NCBI GenBank assembly: GCA_028274465.1
Contig: CM051455.1
Span: 126,453,462 to 126,517,461 of the forward strand
DNA length: 64,000 nt
Direction of reading: 5' to 3'
Origin: Plantago ovata
Lineage: Eukaryota; Streptophyta; Magnoliopsida; Lamiales; Plantaginaceae
Shown: positions 22,116 to 33,579 of the stretch, one piece after another
Position numbering within the stretch: position 1 is the stretch's first letter
How the letters are laid out: each line of letters begins with the position of its first letter
Program-made: the position numbers and the translations under genes
The notes under the pieces: generated by a model
What the model was told of the DNA's origin: nothing
Databases searched by the model: none
What the model saw: only the letters and a program-made list of their open reading frames with translations

Positions 22116-22449
22116 ACGGTTTAGAAAAGAAAAAAAAGGCTTAATACACATAAAATCAGTAATCTTTACCTCATAATTTTCATACTTCGACCATTCTTCT
22201 GTCCAAGGTGGCCATTCCATGTTGAAAATTTGTATTCAGAAGAGATTGTTTTCTGAAGAATTTGTTGTGGAGAAGGAAGTAATGAACGTATGAAATTATG
22301 TTAGTTGTAATTTGTGTGTATTTAATAAATTTGTGACTTATTTGTAAAATATTAAAAATAAGATGTTTTTTGTAAATTACTAATAAATTTCCAACGTTTA
22401 GTAAAATTGCTACTACGTTTAATAACCCCTAATATATTTATTTCTTGAA

Positions 22450-23045
22450 AATGAAATTGCCACAGGGGTTATATTTTTATGTATAAGGTATCCGATTACT
22501 CTTCGAGGCCGGGTTCATGCTATCGTATACATGATGTTCCCGGCCAAAATGTAGGTGTGTCAGTCTAGGTAGCAGCTCTTAATCTGGGACATAATGTACA
22601 CTTGTATACGTTTTATACTTTTACGTTAGATGCAAAACTTTTGAACCACACCATCTTAAATATAACAAAATTAGTTCTTGTGTTTTGCTTTGCTACTGAG
22701 ACCTCCTGCATTAATAATGAATGATGACGAACGTTCAAATATATTAAAATGGGATACATCGAAGAACATTCCTAGGAAGTTTCCAGCATATTGAAGCTAG
22801 AAAATTCAATCACTTGTACAATAATGACTTCATAGAGTCAAGTAAAGTTGCTCAATATTGTAAATTCAATAAATTGAATGATTTTTTCAGTTAGTCACTC
22901 AATTATTCATCCATCTGATTTTTTCTCTTCATTTGTAAGCTTCAACAGACCACTTTACCAACCTATTCCATGATCTCGGAAATTTGTATTTATTTTATGA
23001 ATAGGTACTACACTACTACTTCAATCCAGACACCATATACTATAA
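22450..23045. other. Intergenic region between the MULE and Copia elements
   Basis: No gene seen. It probably includes old promoter DNA of the CYP89A relic, displaced by the Copia insertion. Confidence 0.4.
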
Positions 23046-23050
23046 CTTAT

Positions 23051-23569
23051 TAAGAAAAATGCAGAAGTTTTTCTTTTATTGAAGAGTGGCTGCGGAAATT
23101 CTCATTACAAGGAAGAACAGAGACAACAACTTTGCTGCCTTTTTATACAATCAAATTGACGCCCTAACCCTAGACGATCGGTAAGAAATTCGTCGTCAAT
23201 AGTTGCGTGAAACGTACAACAGTAAAACCCCCAAAATAATTACATCATAAAATATCTAGGTAAGACAAATTGAGCTGAGGAGCACGCAATGCGCATGAAC
23301 CCTAATTGTACCAATTTGGTACAATTTGTGTTCCAGTGTGGAGATAACGGGTGTTCCAAGAATTCAAATCCTCCCGCCTGGAGTGCTGCAATCTGTTGTG
23401 TCTGTGGAGCGTGTTCCGACACTCTTAATCACGAACTGGGGGAACTGAACTCGATTTAACACGTTTCGATTTCTTGGGCGCCTTAACTCTGTTCTTCCTT
23501 TTCTTCTCCGCTTCCTTCTGCAACTTCTTCTTCATGTTTGGATCATCCTTTGATCCTGATGTTTTAACA
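23051..23569 (-). repeat. 3' LTR of the Copia element
   Basis: 519 bp. By eye it differs from the 5' LTR at about 17-18 bases plus two small indels. It carries a palindromic TTGTACCAATTTGGTACAA. Confidence 0.95.
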
Positions 23570-23574
23570 CTCCC

Positions 23575-26500
23575 CCTCAATATCGGAGTGTAGATATTCG
23601 TAACTCCCATCTTGGGAAAAACATTAGTAAAGTTTTCACCCGATCTTGCTTTTGTGAACACATCTGCGAGTTGATTATTCGCTCCAATGTGTAGCACTTT
23701 AATGATGCCTTCCTCTACCTTTTCTCTTATAAAGTGACAGTCTACTTCAACATGTTTTGTTCGTTCATGGATAATTGGATTCTTGCATAGATGAACTGCT
23801 GACAAGTTATCACAATGTAACGCAATTGGTTTCTCTAAATCGACTTTAAATCTCTGAATAACTTGAGTAGCCAGATTATTTCACAAGCAGCTTGTGATAT
23901 AGCTCTGTATTCTGCTTCTGCAGAAGACCTGCTAACTACTTGTTGTTTCTTAGACTTCCAGCTTACCAAAGAGTCTCCAAAGAGAACACAATAGCATGTG
24001 AGTGATCTTCTTGTGAAACTACATCCCGCATAGTCTGAGTCACAGTATACTATGAGCTCTTCATTTGATTTGGTGTTGAAGAAAAGACCATTTCCAATAT
24101 CATTCTTAATATATTTCACAACTTTGATCAATGCTACCATATGCGTTTTGGTGGGTTTTTCCATAAATTGACTTAAAATTCCCACTGCATATGAGATATC
24201 CGGCCTTGTAATTGTCAGATAGATTAGCTTTCCAAGTAAGCTTCTGTATTGCATAGGATTGGAGAGTAAGAGTTCCTCTTTATCTTTTTCATCATCAAAA
24301 GGCTTAAGCTTATGATTTTGTTCTATGGGATTTACAGTTGGTTTACATCCCAACAATCCCGTTGCTTGCAAAATTTCAAAAGCATATTTCCTTTGAGATA
24401 AGTGAATGCCTTTTGTACTTCTTGTAATCTCCAATCCAAGAAAATACTTGAGCTTTCCTAGATCTCTAATTTTGAACTCCTTCTTGAGTTCTTCCTTTAC
24501 TTGATTTATATCATCAAGACCATTTCCTCCTATCACAATGTCATCTACATAGACCAAGAGAATGATTATGCTATTCTAATTCTGTCTAGTGAAGAGAGTG
24601 TACTCATGTTTTGATTGTGCGAAGCCTAACTTGATCAAGTGCTGTGTCAATTTAATGTTCCACTGTCTGGAGGCCTGCTTGAGGCCATATTGTGATTTAT
24701 GAAGTTTGCAAACAAAATTGTTGTTATTGCTTTCTTTGTTCTCTTTGCTGCTGCAGTAAGGTTGCTATTAGCTTTCTCCCCCTGAACTGAGATACCTGGA
24801 GGCAAGACCATGTAAATAGCTTCCTCTAGATCTCCATTCAGAAATGCATTGTGAACATCCAGCTGTTCTAGATGCCAATTCCTCTTAGAAGCTACAGCTA
24901 ATAACACTTTTATAGTTGTTTGCTTTGCAACTGGACTGAAGGTTTCAGTACAATCCATGCCATACTGTTGTGTATAGCCCTTGGCTACTAACCTAGCCTT
25001 GTGCTTATCTATTTTTCCTTCAGTTGTTAGCTTCGTTTTAAACACATATTTATATCCTATTGGCTTTATTCCTTCTGGTCTCTTCACTATTATCCAGGTT
25101 TTGTTTTCCTCTAGGGCTCTTAGTTCTTGTCTAATAGCTTCTTTCCAGTGATCATGATTAATTGCTTCATTGTAGCTTGTTGGTTCTTCAGGCAATGACA
25201 AGCTTACTGTATAGGCTTTATGTTTCTCTGAGAGCCTTTCATAACTTAGATATTCATGGAGAGGATAAATAGTGTTGGCTTTCTTTGCATTATTTGATCT
25301 AGGTACTGTATAGTGTTGAAATCCTCTTAAATGAGATGGTGAACCTGCTCTTCTAACTGATCTTCTTAATTGAGTTGTTGTTTGTGGTGCCCCAGTATGT
25401 GATTGATCTGTTTGTGAATTTTCTTCAGAAACTGTCATTTCTTGTTGTTCTATTTGAACAACTTGTTCAGTTTCTTTATCATTCAGATCAATTTCTTGTT
25501 GAAATTCTTCTTGATTTTCAGGTAGAGAATCATTCATATTGCTATTTTGGTTCTCATTCTGAGATATGATTGTTGTTTCTTCATTCTCATCCATTATGTT
25601 AATGGGATCTTGCACTGCATTATCATCTTTCAGTCTTGCTGTGAGAGAATCTTCAAATGTGACCATTGGTACACTAAAGTGAAATTGTTCTTCTTCTTTT
25701 TCAGATGAAGATTGTATTTCTCTGTAAGGAAAGATGGTTTCAGCAAATTCTACATCTCTAGAATGGAAAATTTGTTTAGTTCTCATATCATAGCACTTGT
25801 AACCTTTGGTTTGTGCAAGATAGCCAATAAAAATCGACCTTCTAGCTCTTGAATCTAGCTTATTTCTGTTTACTGGCAGGCTAGAAGCGTAACATAAGCA
25901 ACCAAAGACTTTTAAGTGTGTATATGTTGGCTTCTTTCCATGCAGAAGCTCAAAAGGTGACTTGTTATCTTTAAATTTTGGACTAGGTATCCTATTTATA
26001 AGATACACAGCGGTCAATACTGCTTCACCCCAGAATCTTTGTGGTAAATTAGATTGATATAATAGAGCTCTTGCCACATTAAGTATGTGTTGATGCTTTC
26101 TTTCAACCACAGCATTCTGTTGTGGAGTGTAGGGGCAAGATTTCTGTTGTTTAATTCCTTTCTCTATGTAAAAACTTGTAAGGTTGAATTCTGGTGCATT
26201 ATCATACCTTACAACTTTTACTTTGGCATTATATTGCCTTTCTACTTGATTTATGAAGCCTTGTAAAGCTTTCTGTGTATCTGATTTGTGTTTCAACAAC
26301 TGTACCCAAGTTGTTCTCGAAAAATCATCCACAAGAGTGAGAAAGTAACTATGGCCAGAGATAGTTTTAATAGAGAAAGGACCCCAAAGGTCACAGTGAA
26401 TAAGTTCAAATGGAAATAAAGAAACAGTACTGCTAGAAGAGAATTTCTTCTTCTTCTGCTTAGATTCATTACAGACCATACAATGATCAAGTTTGCTACT

Positions 26501-27139
26501 CTTGATCTCTGAAATAGTTTTAGCTAGTAATTCTACTCTAACTAATGATGGATGCCCAAGTCTATAGTGCCAAAGATGGCTAGTGACATGAGATTCTCCA
26601 TGATCTTTATTTATGGCTAGTGCCTTCTTCTCTTCATCTGGTTCTTCAAACTGCATATGGTAAAGACCCTTTCTGAACTTAACAGTTCCAATCTTCTTCA
26701 AGGATGTTATCAATGGAGCATCCTCCTGTGTGACAATGCATTCATTGTTAGCAAATATCACTGACACATTGTTATCTATTGACAACTTATTTACTGAAAC
26801 CAAGTTCAGTTTAAAACTTGGAACATATAAGACATTTTTCAATGTCAAGTCTTTATTTATCTCAATATCTCCAGTGGAGTTTATAACCTGTGTAAGGCTA
26901 TTTGGTAGATTCACCTTAGAGGTGATATTTCTTACATTTCCAGTAAAATATTTAGAGGAACATACAATATGATGAGATGCACCTGAGTCTATTATCCAAG
27001 GTTCTGTAGAAATGTTTAGTAAAGTACCTGAAGCAAAGTTGATGTTGGGCTGAGTTTGAGCTGGATTAGCATTGTCTTGTTGCTTCTCACTCATGGCCAA
27101 GAGCTTCTGGAGCTGTGAAACTTGCTCAGAGGTAAGCAT
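23575..27139 (-). pseudogene. Copia pol (protease, integrase, RT, RNase H), broken
   Basis: In order on the minus strand: aspartic protease (WIIDSGASHHI near 26990), GAG pre-integrase (HLWHYRLGHPS near 26560), integrase with DDE residues (TLVDDFSR, DNAPEF, QQNAVVERKH), the C-terminal integrase region, then reverse transcriptase (FKTKLTTEGKIDKHKARLVA near 25030; YVDD near 24550) and RNase H (VSRSSAEAEYRA near 23920). Lesions: a frameshift near 24750, a TAG near 24577 and a frameshift near 23830. It is separated from gag by an in-frame TGA near 27149. An RT domain interrupted at its centre cannot be active. Confidence 0.92.
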
Positions 27140-27148
27140 GCCAGAACC

Positions 27149-28127
27149 TCATTCATCATCTTTAGCATTCACTTGGTTTGAGCTGGAACCTTGGTAGTTG
27201 CCTCTTCCTCCTTTGTATCCTCTTCCTCTTCCTCCAGACCTTCCTCCTCTGCCATAGTCATAGCTAGTCCGCTGGAAGCTCTCTGGGTATCCAACCACCT
27301 TGAAACAGTTGTCCAGATTGTGGTTGTTGAGCCTGCACTTAGGACACCAGAGTTCCTTATTTGGTTCCTTTCTCTTCATGCCGAAAGCCATAGCAGTGTT
27401 CTCCTGAGAGCCATCATCATTAGCTTTGATAGCTCTTTGCTTCTCTTCTTGACTGACAAAGTAAAACAACTTATCAAGAGCAGGCAGTGGCTCAGTCATG
27501 ATGATCTGAGTTCTCATCACTTTGTAGCTGTCATCAAGCCCCATGAGAAACTTGAAGACTTTCTTTCTTTCACCCAGAGTGCTATACTCAGTGTTGAGAT
27601 TACATTTGCACGCACCACAAGTACATGCGGGCATAGTTTGGTAATCTTTCAGCTCATCCCAAAGACCAGATAGATTGTTGAAATAGACAGACACAGAGTA
27701 TCCTAACTTGGTTAGGCTGAGCATATCTGAGTTTCATCTTGTCCCAAGCATCTGCTACGTGATCCGCATACAGAATAGTGTTCTTGATTTCATGTCCTAC
27801 GGAGTGAATCATCCAAGACATTATGAGCGTATTGCATTTCACCCAAGATTTTTCATCTGGGTCATCTTTCTTAGGACGAGGCAGTGTGCCATCAATGAAA
27901 GCTAGCTTGTTTCTGATAGTCAAGTTCATCTTGAAAGCCCTGTGCCAAGTGTGGTAGTTGTGTTCAGTGAGGAGTGGTGAAATGGCTCCAGAAGTGGCGT
28001 TATCAGAGTGGTGTAGGAAGTAGTGACTCATTGGGTGTTCATGGCAAAAGGTAGGAGGGGTTATTTCTTTGCCGGTATCTTTTCCGGAGCCAGAGCCGGA
28101 GCCAGAGCCGGAATCATCAGTGGCCAT
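27149..28127 (-). pseudogene. Copia gag, frameshifted
   Basis: It starts at ATG 28127 with a Gly-Ser repeat leader, then a copia gag region (LLTEHNYHTWHRAFKMNL). A shift near 27700 moves into the frame with the rest of gag and a CCHC knuckle (CPKCRLNNHNLDNC near 27330), then a Gly/Arg-rich tail. The frame ends at a TGA near 27149, in the same frame as pol. Confidence 0.9.
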
Positions 28128-28186
28128 GGTTGTTTAGGTGAGAAAAGAGAGAGGCTAAAGGAAACTGTAAAAAATTTGGTAACCTA

Positions 28187-28200
28187 GGCTCGTGATGCCA
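28187..28200 (-). promoter_or_regulatory. Copia primer-binding site
   Basis: TGGCATCACGAGCC directly follows the 5' LTR. It matches the usual initiator tRNA-Met primer site except for a T-to-C change and one extra C. Confidence 0.8.
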
Positions 28201-28720
28201 TAAGAAAAATGCAGAAGCTTTTCTTTTATTGAAGAGTGGCTGCGGAAATTCTCATTACAAGGAAGAACAGAGACAACAACTTTGCTGCCTTTTTATACAA
28301 TCAAATTGACTCCCTAACCCTAGACGATCGGTAAGAAATCCGCCGTCAATAGTTGCGTGACACGTACAACAGTAAAACCCCAAAATAATTACATCAGAAA
28401 ATATCTAGGTAGAAGACAAATTGAGCTGAGGAGCACACAATGCGCATGAACGCTAATTGTACCAATTTGGTACAATTTGTGTTCCAGTGTGGAGATAACG
28501 GGTTTTCCAAGAATTCAAATCCTCCCGCATGGAGTGCTGCAATCTGTTGTGTCTATGGAGCGTGTTCCGACGCTCTTAATCAGGAACTGGGGGAACTGAA
28601 CTCGATTTAACATGTTTCGATTTCTTGGTCGCCTTAACTCTGTTCTTCCTTTTCTTCTCCGCTTCCTTCTGCAACTTCTTCTTCATATTTGGATCATCCT
28701 TTGATCCTGATGTTTTAACA
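28201..28720 (-). repeat. 5' LTR of the Copia element
   Basis: 520 bp; it ends at the CTTAT target duplication, 37 bases before the ATG of the CYP89A relic. Confidence 0.95.
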
Positions 28721-28761
28721 CTTATTATAAAAAAAGATTAACAGAAACATCTTCAACAGAC

Positions 28762-31289
28762 ATGGAAGTCTGGTTCACCATCATCATCACAATCTGCATC
28801 CTAGCTCTTACCAAGTCCATTTTCTAACAAGGGACTAACAGTAACAAGTAACAACAATAACAGTACTAAACCATTGCATGCTGGACCACCAAGCGTTCCT
28901 CTCATTGGCGGCCTGTTATGGCTCATAAGGTTTCTTTTTGGCATGAAAATCTTCTTCCGCCGCTTCATGGCTCAGTACGGCCCTATCATAACCATATCAG
29001 AACCTGCAATCGGTGCTTAATATTTATCGCCTGTCGCTCTCACACCCTTGCCTACCGTCCAGAATGGCACTGTCTTCTCTGACCGCCCTGCTCTGAATTT
29101 CACCTCTAGGGTACTCAACCCTACTCAAGTGACAATCAACACCACCCCACACCTGGCGCATCCTCTGCAGGAACCTCACCAACGAGATTCTAAATCCTTG
29201 TCGCGCGTGTTAGTCCACCCAGTTGGGTCCTCTCCGTGCTTGTAAAACTTCTTCTTGAAACGGAGGATACTTTCATTAGGTTGATTGATCATTTCCATTA
29301 TGCTATATATGTTATGTCTTCTCGTGATCATGTGCTTTGGGGAGAGGCTCGAGGAGGAGCAGATTAAAGAAATTGAAACAATACGACGTAGGATGCTTGT
29401 TTCTTTTAATTTCCCAGGTTTAGAATCTTACTTGTGTTATCCTCCATTGAGTAAGATTCTTTTCATAAAGCGTTGGAAAGAAGTCAAAGAACTGATCCAG
29501 GTGCGAAAAGATCAAGAGTACATGTTGCTTCCTCTGATTAAAGCTCGGGTACAAGCTAAAAGGAGGACTAGAAGGTAGTGACTAGTGACTGTGACTTAGC
29601 AATTGCTTATGTGGATAGTTTGATGGATTTGACACTTCCTGGAGAAAATGGAAGGAAATTGAATGTTGCGGGCATGGTTAGCTTGTGCGGTGAATTCTTT
29701 AATGCTGGCACTGATATGATAAAGTACCCTGAAATTCAACACAAGCTTTACAACGAGATAGTTAGTATTGTGGGACCATCTCCGCGTGTCTTGATTGGGG
29801 AGAGCTTACGAAAGATCATTGAAGAGAAGGAACTACTTAAGATGTCGTAATTGGTATTGGAAGGCTTAAAGCGTCATCCACCAGGACACTTTAATTTGTC
29901 TTGCCACATAAGAGGATGTCGATTTGGATGGATATTGGATCCTTAAGAACAGAACACTAGTGTTGATTTTATGGTGGCGGATATGAGTTGGGATCCTACG
30001 GTCTGGGAGGATCCTATGGGATTCAAGCCGGAAAGGTTCTTGGAATATGAGTCATTTGATGTAAGTGGGAGCAAAGAGATCAAGATGATGCCATTTGGTG
30101 CAGGCAGGAGGATATGCCCTGCCTCTGCATTGGCTGTGCTTCATTTGGATTTTGGAGTGGAGACCTGGCAAACGGGCCATTCGGGTCGGGTGAATTCAGA
30201 TCGGATATTCTCTTATGCAATTAGGATTTCGACGACTGCACGAGTCTTTTGACTCTCGATGAAATAATAAGTATTTCGGGTCTGTGCTTTTTTTCGGGTT
30301 GAGTTCGGATCGGATTGGATTTGTTCGGGTTCGGGCGACATTCAATTTCGGGTCTTGATCGGATTCAGGTCGTGTTCGGATAATAAAATTTTAAGTCATT
30401 ACGGATCGGGTCAGATTCAGATTGGGCCCGCTCGGATCGGATCATATTCAAATTCAGATACAATCGGGTTTGAGTCTTATTCGGATTTTAATAAATCGGT
30501 CATTTCGAATTCCAACCATTTCAAATTCGGACCACTTAAGATATGTGTCATTTCGGATGATAATAATTCTTGCCATTTCAGATTCGGATCAATCGGGTTG
30601 ATTCGGATCTTAAATACTTCACATAAATTTTTGCCAAGATACTTAATTAACCTTAGTACAAATTATATTATAGTTTTAAATTAAATTTACATGTAGGCGC
30701 TATGTGAATCTGTGACGCCTAGAAAATGTCATTTTTTTTTTTCAATTTGCCTAGGCAATTAAGACTTTAAATCTAATTAAGAAGTGGCTGGGCAAATTAA
30801 ATTACGTCACTAATAGAGCAAAAACTGAGAATGAAACTATTAATAAAGTGTCTAGACAAATTAAATCAAGAGGCTAATAATCAAAGAACGACTACGAAAC
30901 TCAATAAAGTATAAAGTGTCTAGGCAAATTAAACTATATAGGGCCCTAATTGAGATATAATTTAATTTGGATTATTTCAGATCAGATGAATTCGAGACGA
31001 AATTAAATCGGATCGGATGAACTTGTCTCCATTCGGATTTGGGTCAATATCGGATCAAACTTATTTTTAGTCAATTCGGATTCGAATCGGGTCTCGAGTC
31101 ACATTCAGATAATTCAACTTTTATGTCTTGGGTCTAAATTCGGATTCGGATCGGATTTTCGGGTCCGGATCACTTTTGCCAGGTTTAAGTGGAAGCTTCC
31201 CCGGGGAAATTGACCTCTCGGAGAAGTTTAAGTTCACGACTGTCATGAAGAATCCACCTTGTCTTACTAAATCTCCTCGGACTGCCTAG
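28762..31289 (+). pseudogene. CYP89A-type cytochrome P450 pseudogene
   Basis: Intronless, as CYP89A genes are. It starts MEVWFTIIITICILALTKS, a hydrophobic ER anchor. Further recognisable pieces are CFGERLEEEQIKEIETIRRR (near 29340), MVSLCGEFFNAGTD (I-helix region, near 29680), [13 protein letters not shown] (near 30005) and the heme loop [10 protein letters not shown] with its Cys (near 30100). The tail resumes after an insertion as FKWKLPRGEIDLSEKF, ending in TAG at 31287. Many stops and frameshifts occur from residue 27 on, and the I-helix lacks the usual TST and following residues. CYP89A enzymes include the Arabidopsis chlorophyll-catabolite oxidase. The Copia element sits in its promoter and a second element is inside it. 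Confidence 0.85.
30163..31184. mobile_element. About 1-kb insertion rich in TCGGATCGGGT repeats, inside the P450
   Basis: The P450 reading VETW...FKWK is split here. The ends are inverted: ACCTGGCAAA at 30163-30172 and TTTGCCAGGT at 31175-31184. Sub-terminal zones (30170-30640 and 30970-31175) are dense in TTCGGGT, TCGGATCGG and GATTCGGAT. The core (30670-30960) has repeats of GTGTCTAGGCAAATTAAA. This looks like a non-autonomous hAT-type element; no clear 8-bp target duplication was found. Confidence 0.65.
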
Positions 31290-31759
31290 TAAAGTATGTA
31301 GTACTAAATCACAAGCAATTGATTAAGTTGTCGTTGATAACCTTCTCGCCAAGAGGGGAGATGATGTTTCTGTACATTGATTCCTCTGTCTAGGTAGAAC
31401 ATTTTGTTACCAAGTGTCAAATAATAATTCATTTTGGCAAATACAACTTTCAGTAATTTTGCTTCTGAGAAGTTATAATCAATCTGCTGCCGTCACTGAT
31501 ATGCATTTTCATATTTTCGGGGATGAACTGGCGCTGATCGAGCTTAAAAACTGATTTTCATCGAAAGGGGATCATCTAAAGTATACTTTTTGACAGGTAG
31601 AATTAATCCATTTATATATCTAGCAATCTAGCACGGACAGGCACAAATTTGAAGTTCACCCCACATCAATTGGCCTCCAAACCAGGCCAGAGTGTAAGGT
31701 ACACTACAGCACTCGGTATTCAGAAGAAGCTGCTAAGAAAAAGTAAAGAATATCCTTAC

Positions 31760-33575
31760 TTTGAAAGCAGCAGCATAGGCAGCCTGCAGATTGGACATGC
31801 CTTCCAACGGTAACTTATTGAGTGTGAGTTCACAGAGCACTAGGTCAAAACTGTAAGCATCCACTTTGTGATTATAATGCTTCTTCTCACCATGCCTAAG
31901 CGTGAGTGACAGTACTATAGAGCTGCAGAGATAATAAGAAAGATATATTGGTCATTTTCGTTGAGTGTGAATCTTAAGTACCTCAGGAGCCATCCAACGG
32001 TAGGTTCCAGTCTCAGCAGTCATCATATCGGTCAAAGTCTCTTCTCTTGCCGATCCAAAATCAGCAAGTTTTACGGTTTTATAGTCCGCTGTCAAAAGCA
32101 ACTTAATTTTCTGGATGATACAGATCGAAAATGACAGAAACATAAATATAGATTTGATAGAGAACATGAAATAAGTTGGTATTAATTACACAGATAATTA
32201 TCTCCATCGTAGATTTCAGCAAACAGACACATGTTATTTGTTTGTTCATAAAAACATCAATTCAGAACATATTTCCAACTTGGATTGAAACTAGTGAAAC
32301 TCCTAAGCGACCAATAATTTGGCCTTAGGGTGATCACACCCACTTATTCAATTAAGCCTTGATCTTAAAATCAGTAGAAGTTCAATTTGTTGATTCATAG
32401 ATTAGCTTTATAGTTCAAGTTGCAGGGTATCATTTCCACAACATTGTACAAACGGCCCACAGGTTCTTTAAATAAAAGTCGTTTATACGGGCTTATATCA
32501 AAATTTCAGCACATAAATAAAGTAAACTAGTTAGTGCAAACTGCAAACATCCCTTGCGCATTCCCTGAACAATTGACAGATTGCATTTGATTTGCTATGG
32601 TCCTAACAATAATGACTTAGATGTCACTCCATAGATATACTAATTTGTCAAGATTGCAAGTACAAAGATTCCACAAAAGCAATGAACCCTGCTACCTGGC
32701 TTTAGGTCACGATGTATGAATTATGATCCCATGGGAGTGCAAACATTCCATTGCACGAGCTATGTCAAGCGCAAATTCGATAGCCACACACATGTCCAAG
32801 CACCTTGGCCTCAAGTTTAACAAGTACTTCTGCAATGTCCCACCAAGTAGAAGCTTGGTAACTATATTACGTACCATGACAGGTTCCTTGCAAGCTCCAA
32901 TAAACTGTCAAGAACCAGAATCATGCATTGAACATCCATACAACATCGTCACAAGTCACACATTGCATAGTTTTCCTTTTCCCTTAAATATAATTATATA
33001 AGGTTGAATTTAACATGAGAAGACATGAATCATTCAATCATACACTATAAGTTCAAGAAATAAAGACTACCTTAACTAAATTCTTCTGCTGGAAAAGAAA
33101 ATGAAATTTTGAGTCCACTTAAATGTTAAATTAGCAAATACTCCAATATTCAGCCTCAACTTCTTATACAAATCACTAGTTAATAAACAATGGAAATAAG
33201 ATAAAGACACCAATCTATTAACTCGAGGTTCTTCTAATGTTTTCTATTAAGTCCTAATTCTCAGTACTACTGTCCATTCCACTTCACAAATCAAGATTCA
33301 TTAACATAAACAGAAGTTGCTGCTTCTAGTAACAAGTAACATTGGGATTGGATTTCCGTAACCTTGTCAAGGAAAGGAAAAAAAAAAAAAAACAACAATT
33401 ACACTACAATGCTGGAATCTTGAACATGAAACATAAACCCAGAATAACATTCAAACATAAGTAAAAGTGAAACTTACTTGCCCTCATAGACTTAGCAGTT
33501 AGCACCTTAGCTTCTCCAATATTAGGCCCAACAAAAAGAAGCTTTGGATCAATTAATTGAACCAAGGAAAACCGA
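31760..33575 (-). pseudogene. Raf-like MAPKKK-type protein kinase pseudogene
   Basis: Pieces in kinase order on the minus strand: a Gly-loop exon (33575-33480; LVQLIDPKLLFVGPNIGE, then frameshifted GAxGKVYEG), an alpha-C to catalytic-loop exon (32902-32690; IGACKEPVM, IARAMECLHSHG) whose HRDLKP is thrown out of frame by an extra 7 bases, an activation-segment exon (32098-31983; [25 protein letters not shown]) and a C-lobe exon (31924-31760; HYNHKVDAYSF, EGMSNLQAAYAAAF). The sequence matches the plant Raf-like C group (Arabidopsis At5g01850 type). Several exons are missing, there is a stop in the C-lobe, and the ATP loop is broken. Confidence 0.85.
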
Positions 33576-33579
33576 GGTG

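Larger units (their letters stand above)
18737..22220 (-). pseudogene. MULE transposase fused to an OTU cysteine protease domain
   Basis: Exons: 22220-22170 (MEWPPWTEEWSKYENYE), 21859-20614, 20501-19229 and 19107-18737. Exon 2 has a FAR1-type zinc region ending GRHNHALGK and transposase acidic residues (LLDATYATN, VTDREQTL); the third (NRVESAHAQ) opens exon 3. A Cys-rich SWIM-like motif follows (CICELRSTHGLMCACHM). A Lys/Glu/Asp linker of about 130 residues then leads to an OTU domain: DGNCGYRALA has the Asp and Cys, and exon 4 TNHFFVIHV has the His, so the catalytic triad looks complete. This copy is damaged: an in-frame TAG near 21544, a one-base frameshift near 20289 and a TAG at 19635 in the linker. 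The OTU part stays in frame with the upstream exon. It could be a deubiquitinase-like accessory of the transposon. Confidence 0.8.
15340..22430. mobile_element. Probable composite Mutator-like element carrying PMD and transposase-OTU genes
   Basis: The flanks are degenerate inverted copies: 15368-15436 (AAATGTTAGAAATTTATT, TGTAAATTACA, ACAATTTTACAAAT) matches the reverse complement of about 22335-22405. Just inside each end is a GC-rich AGCAGGCC-type block (15645-15780 and 21960-22115). Between them two genes converge: PMD on the plus strand and MULE transposase-OTU on the minus strand. The symmetry suggests one mobile unit of about 7 kb. Exact ends and the 9-bp target duplication expected of Mutator elements were not found. 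Confidence 0.5.
23051..28720 (-). mobile_element. Ty1/copia LTR retrotransposon, full length, mutated
   Basis: The element is 5,670 bp, read on the minus strand, with LTRs at both ends and a perfect 5-bp target duplication (CTTAT at 23046-23050 and 28721-28725). The LTRs begin TGTTAAAACA and end TTCTTA, so the termini are TG...TA rather than TG...CA. The primer site next to the 5' LTR (TGGCATCACGAGCC) is a mutated initiator tRNA-Met match. The polypurine tract before the 3' LTR is TTGAGGGGGAG. The gene order protease, integrase, RT, RNase H is the Ty1/copia order. Stops and frameshifts in gag and pol make it non-autonomous. Confidence 0.97.
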
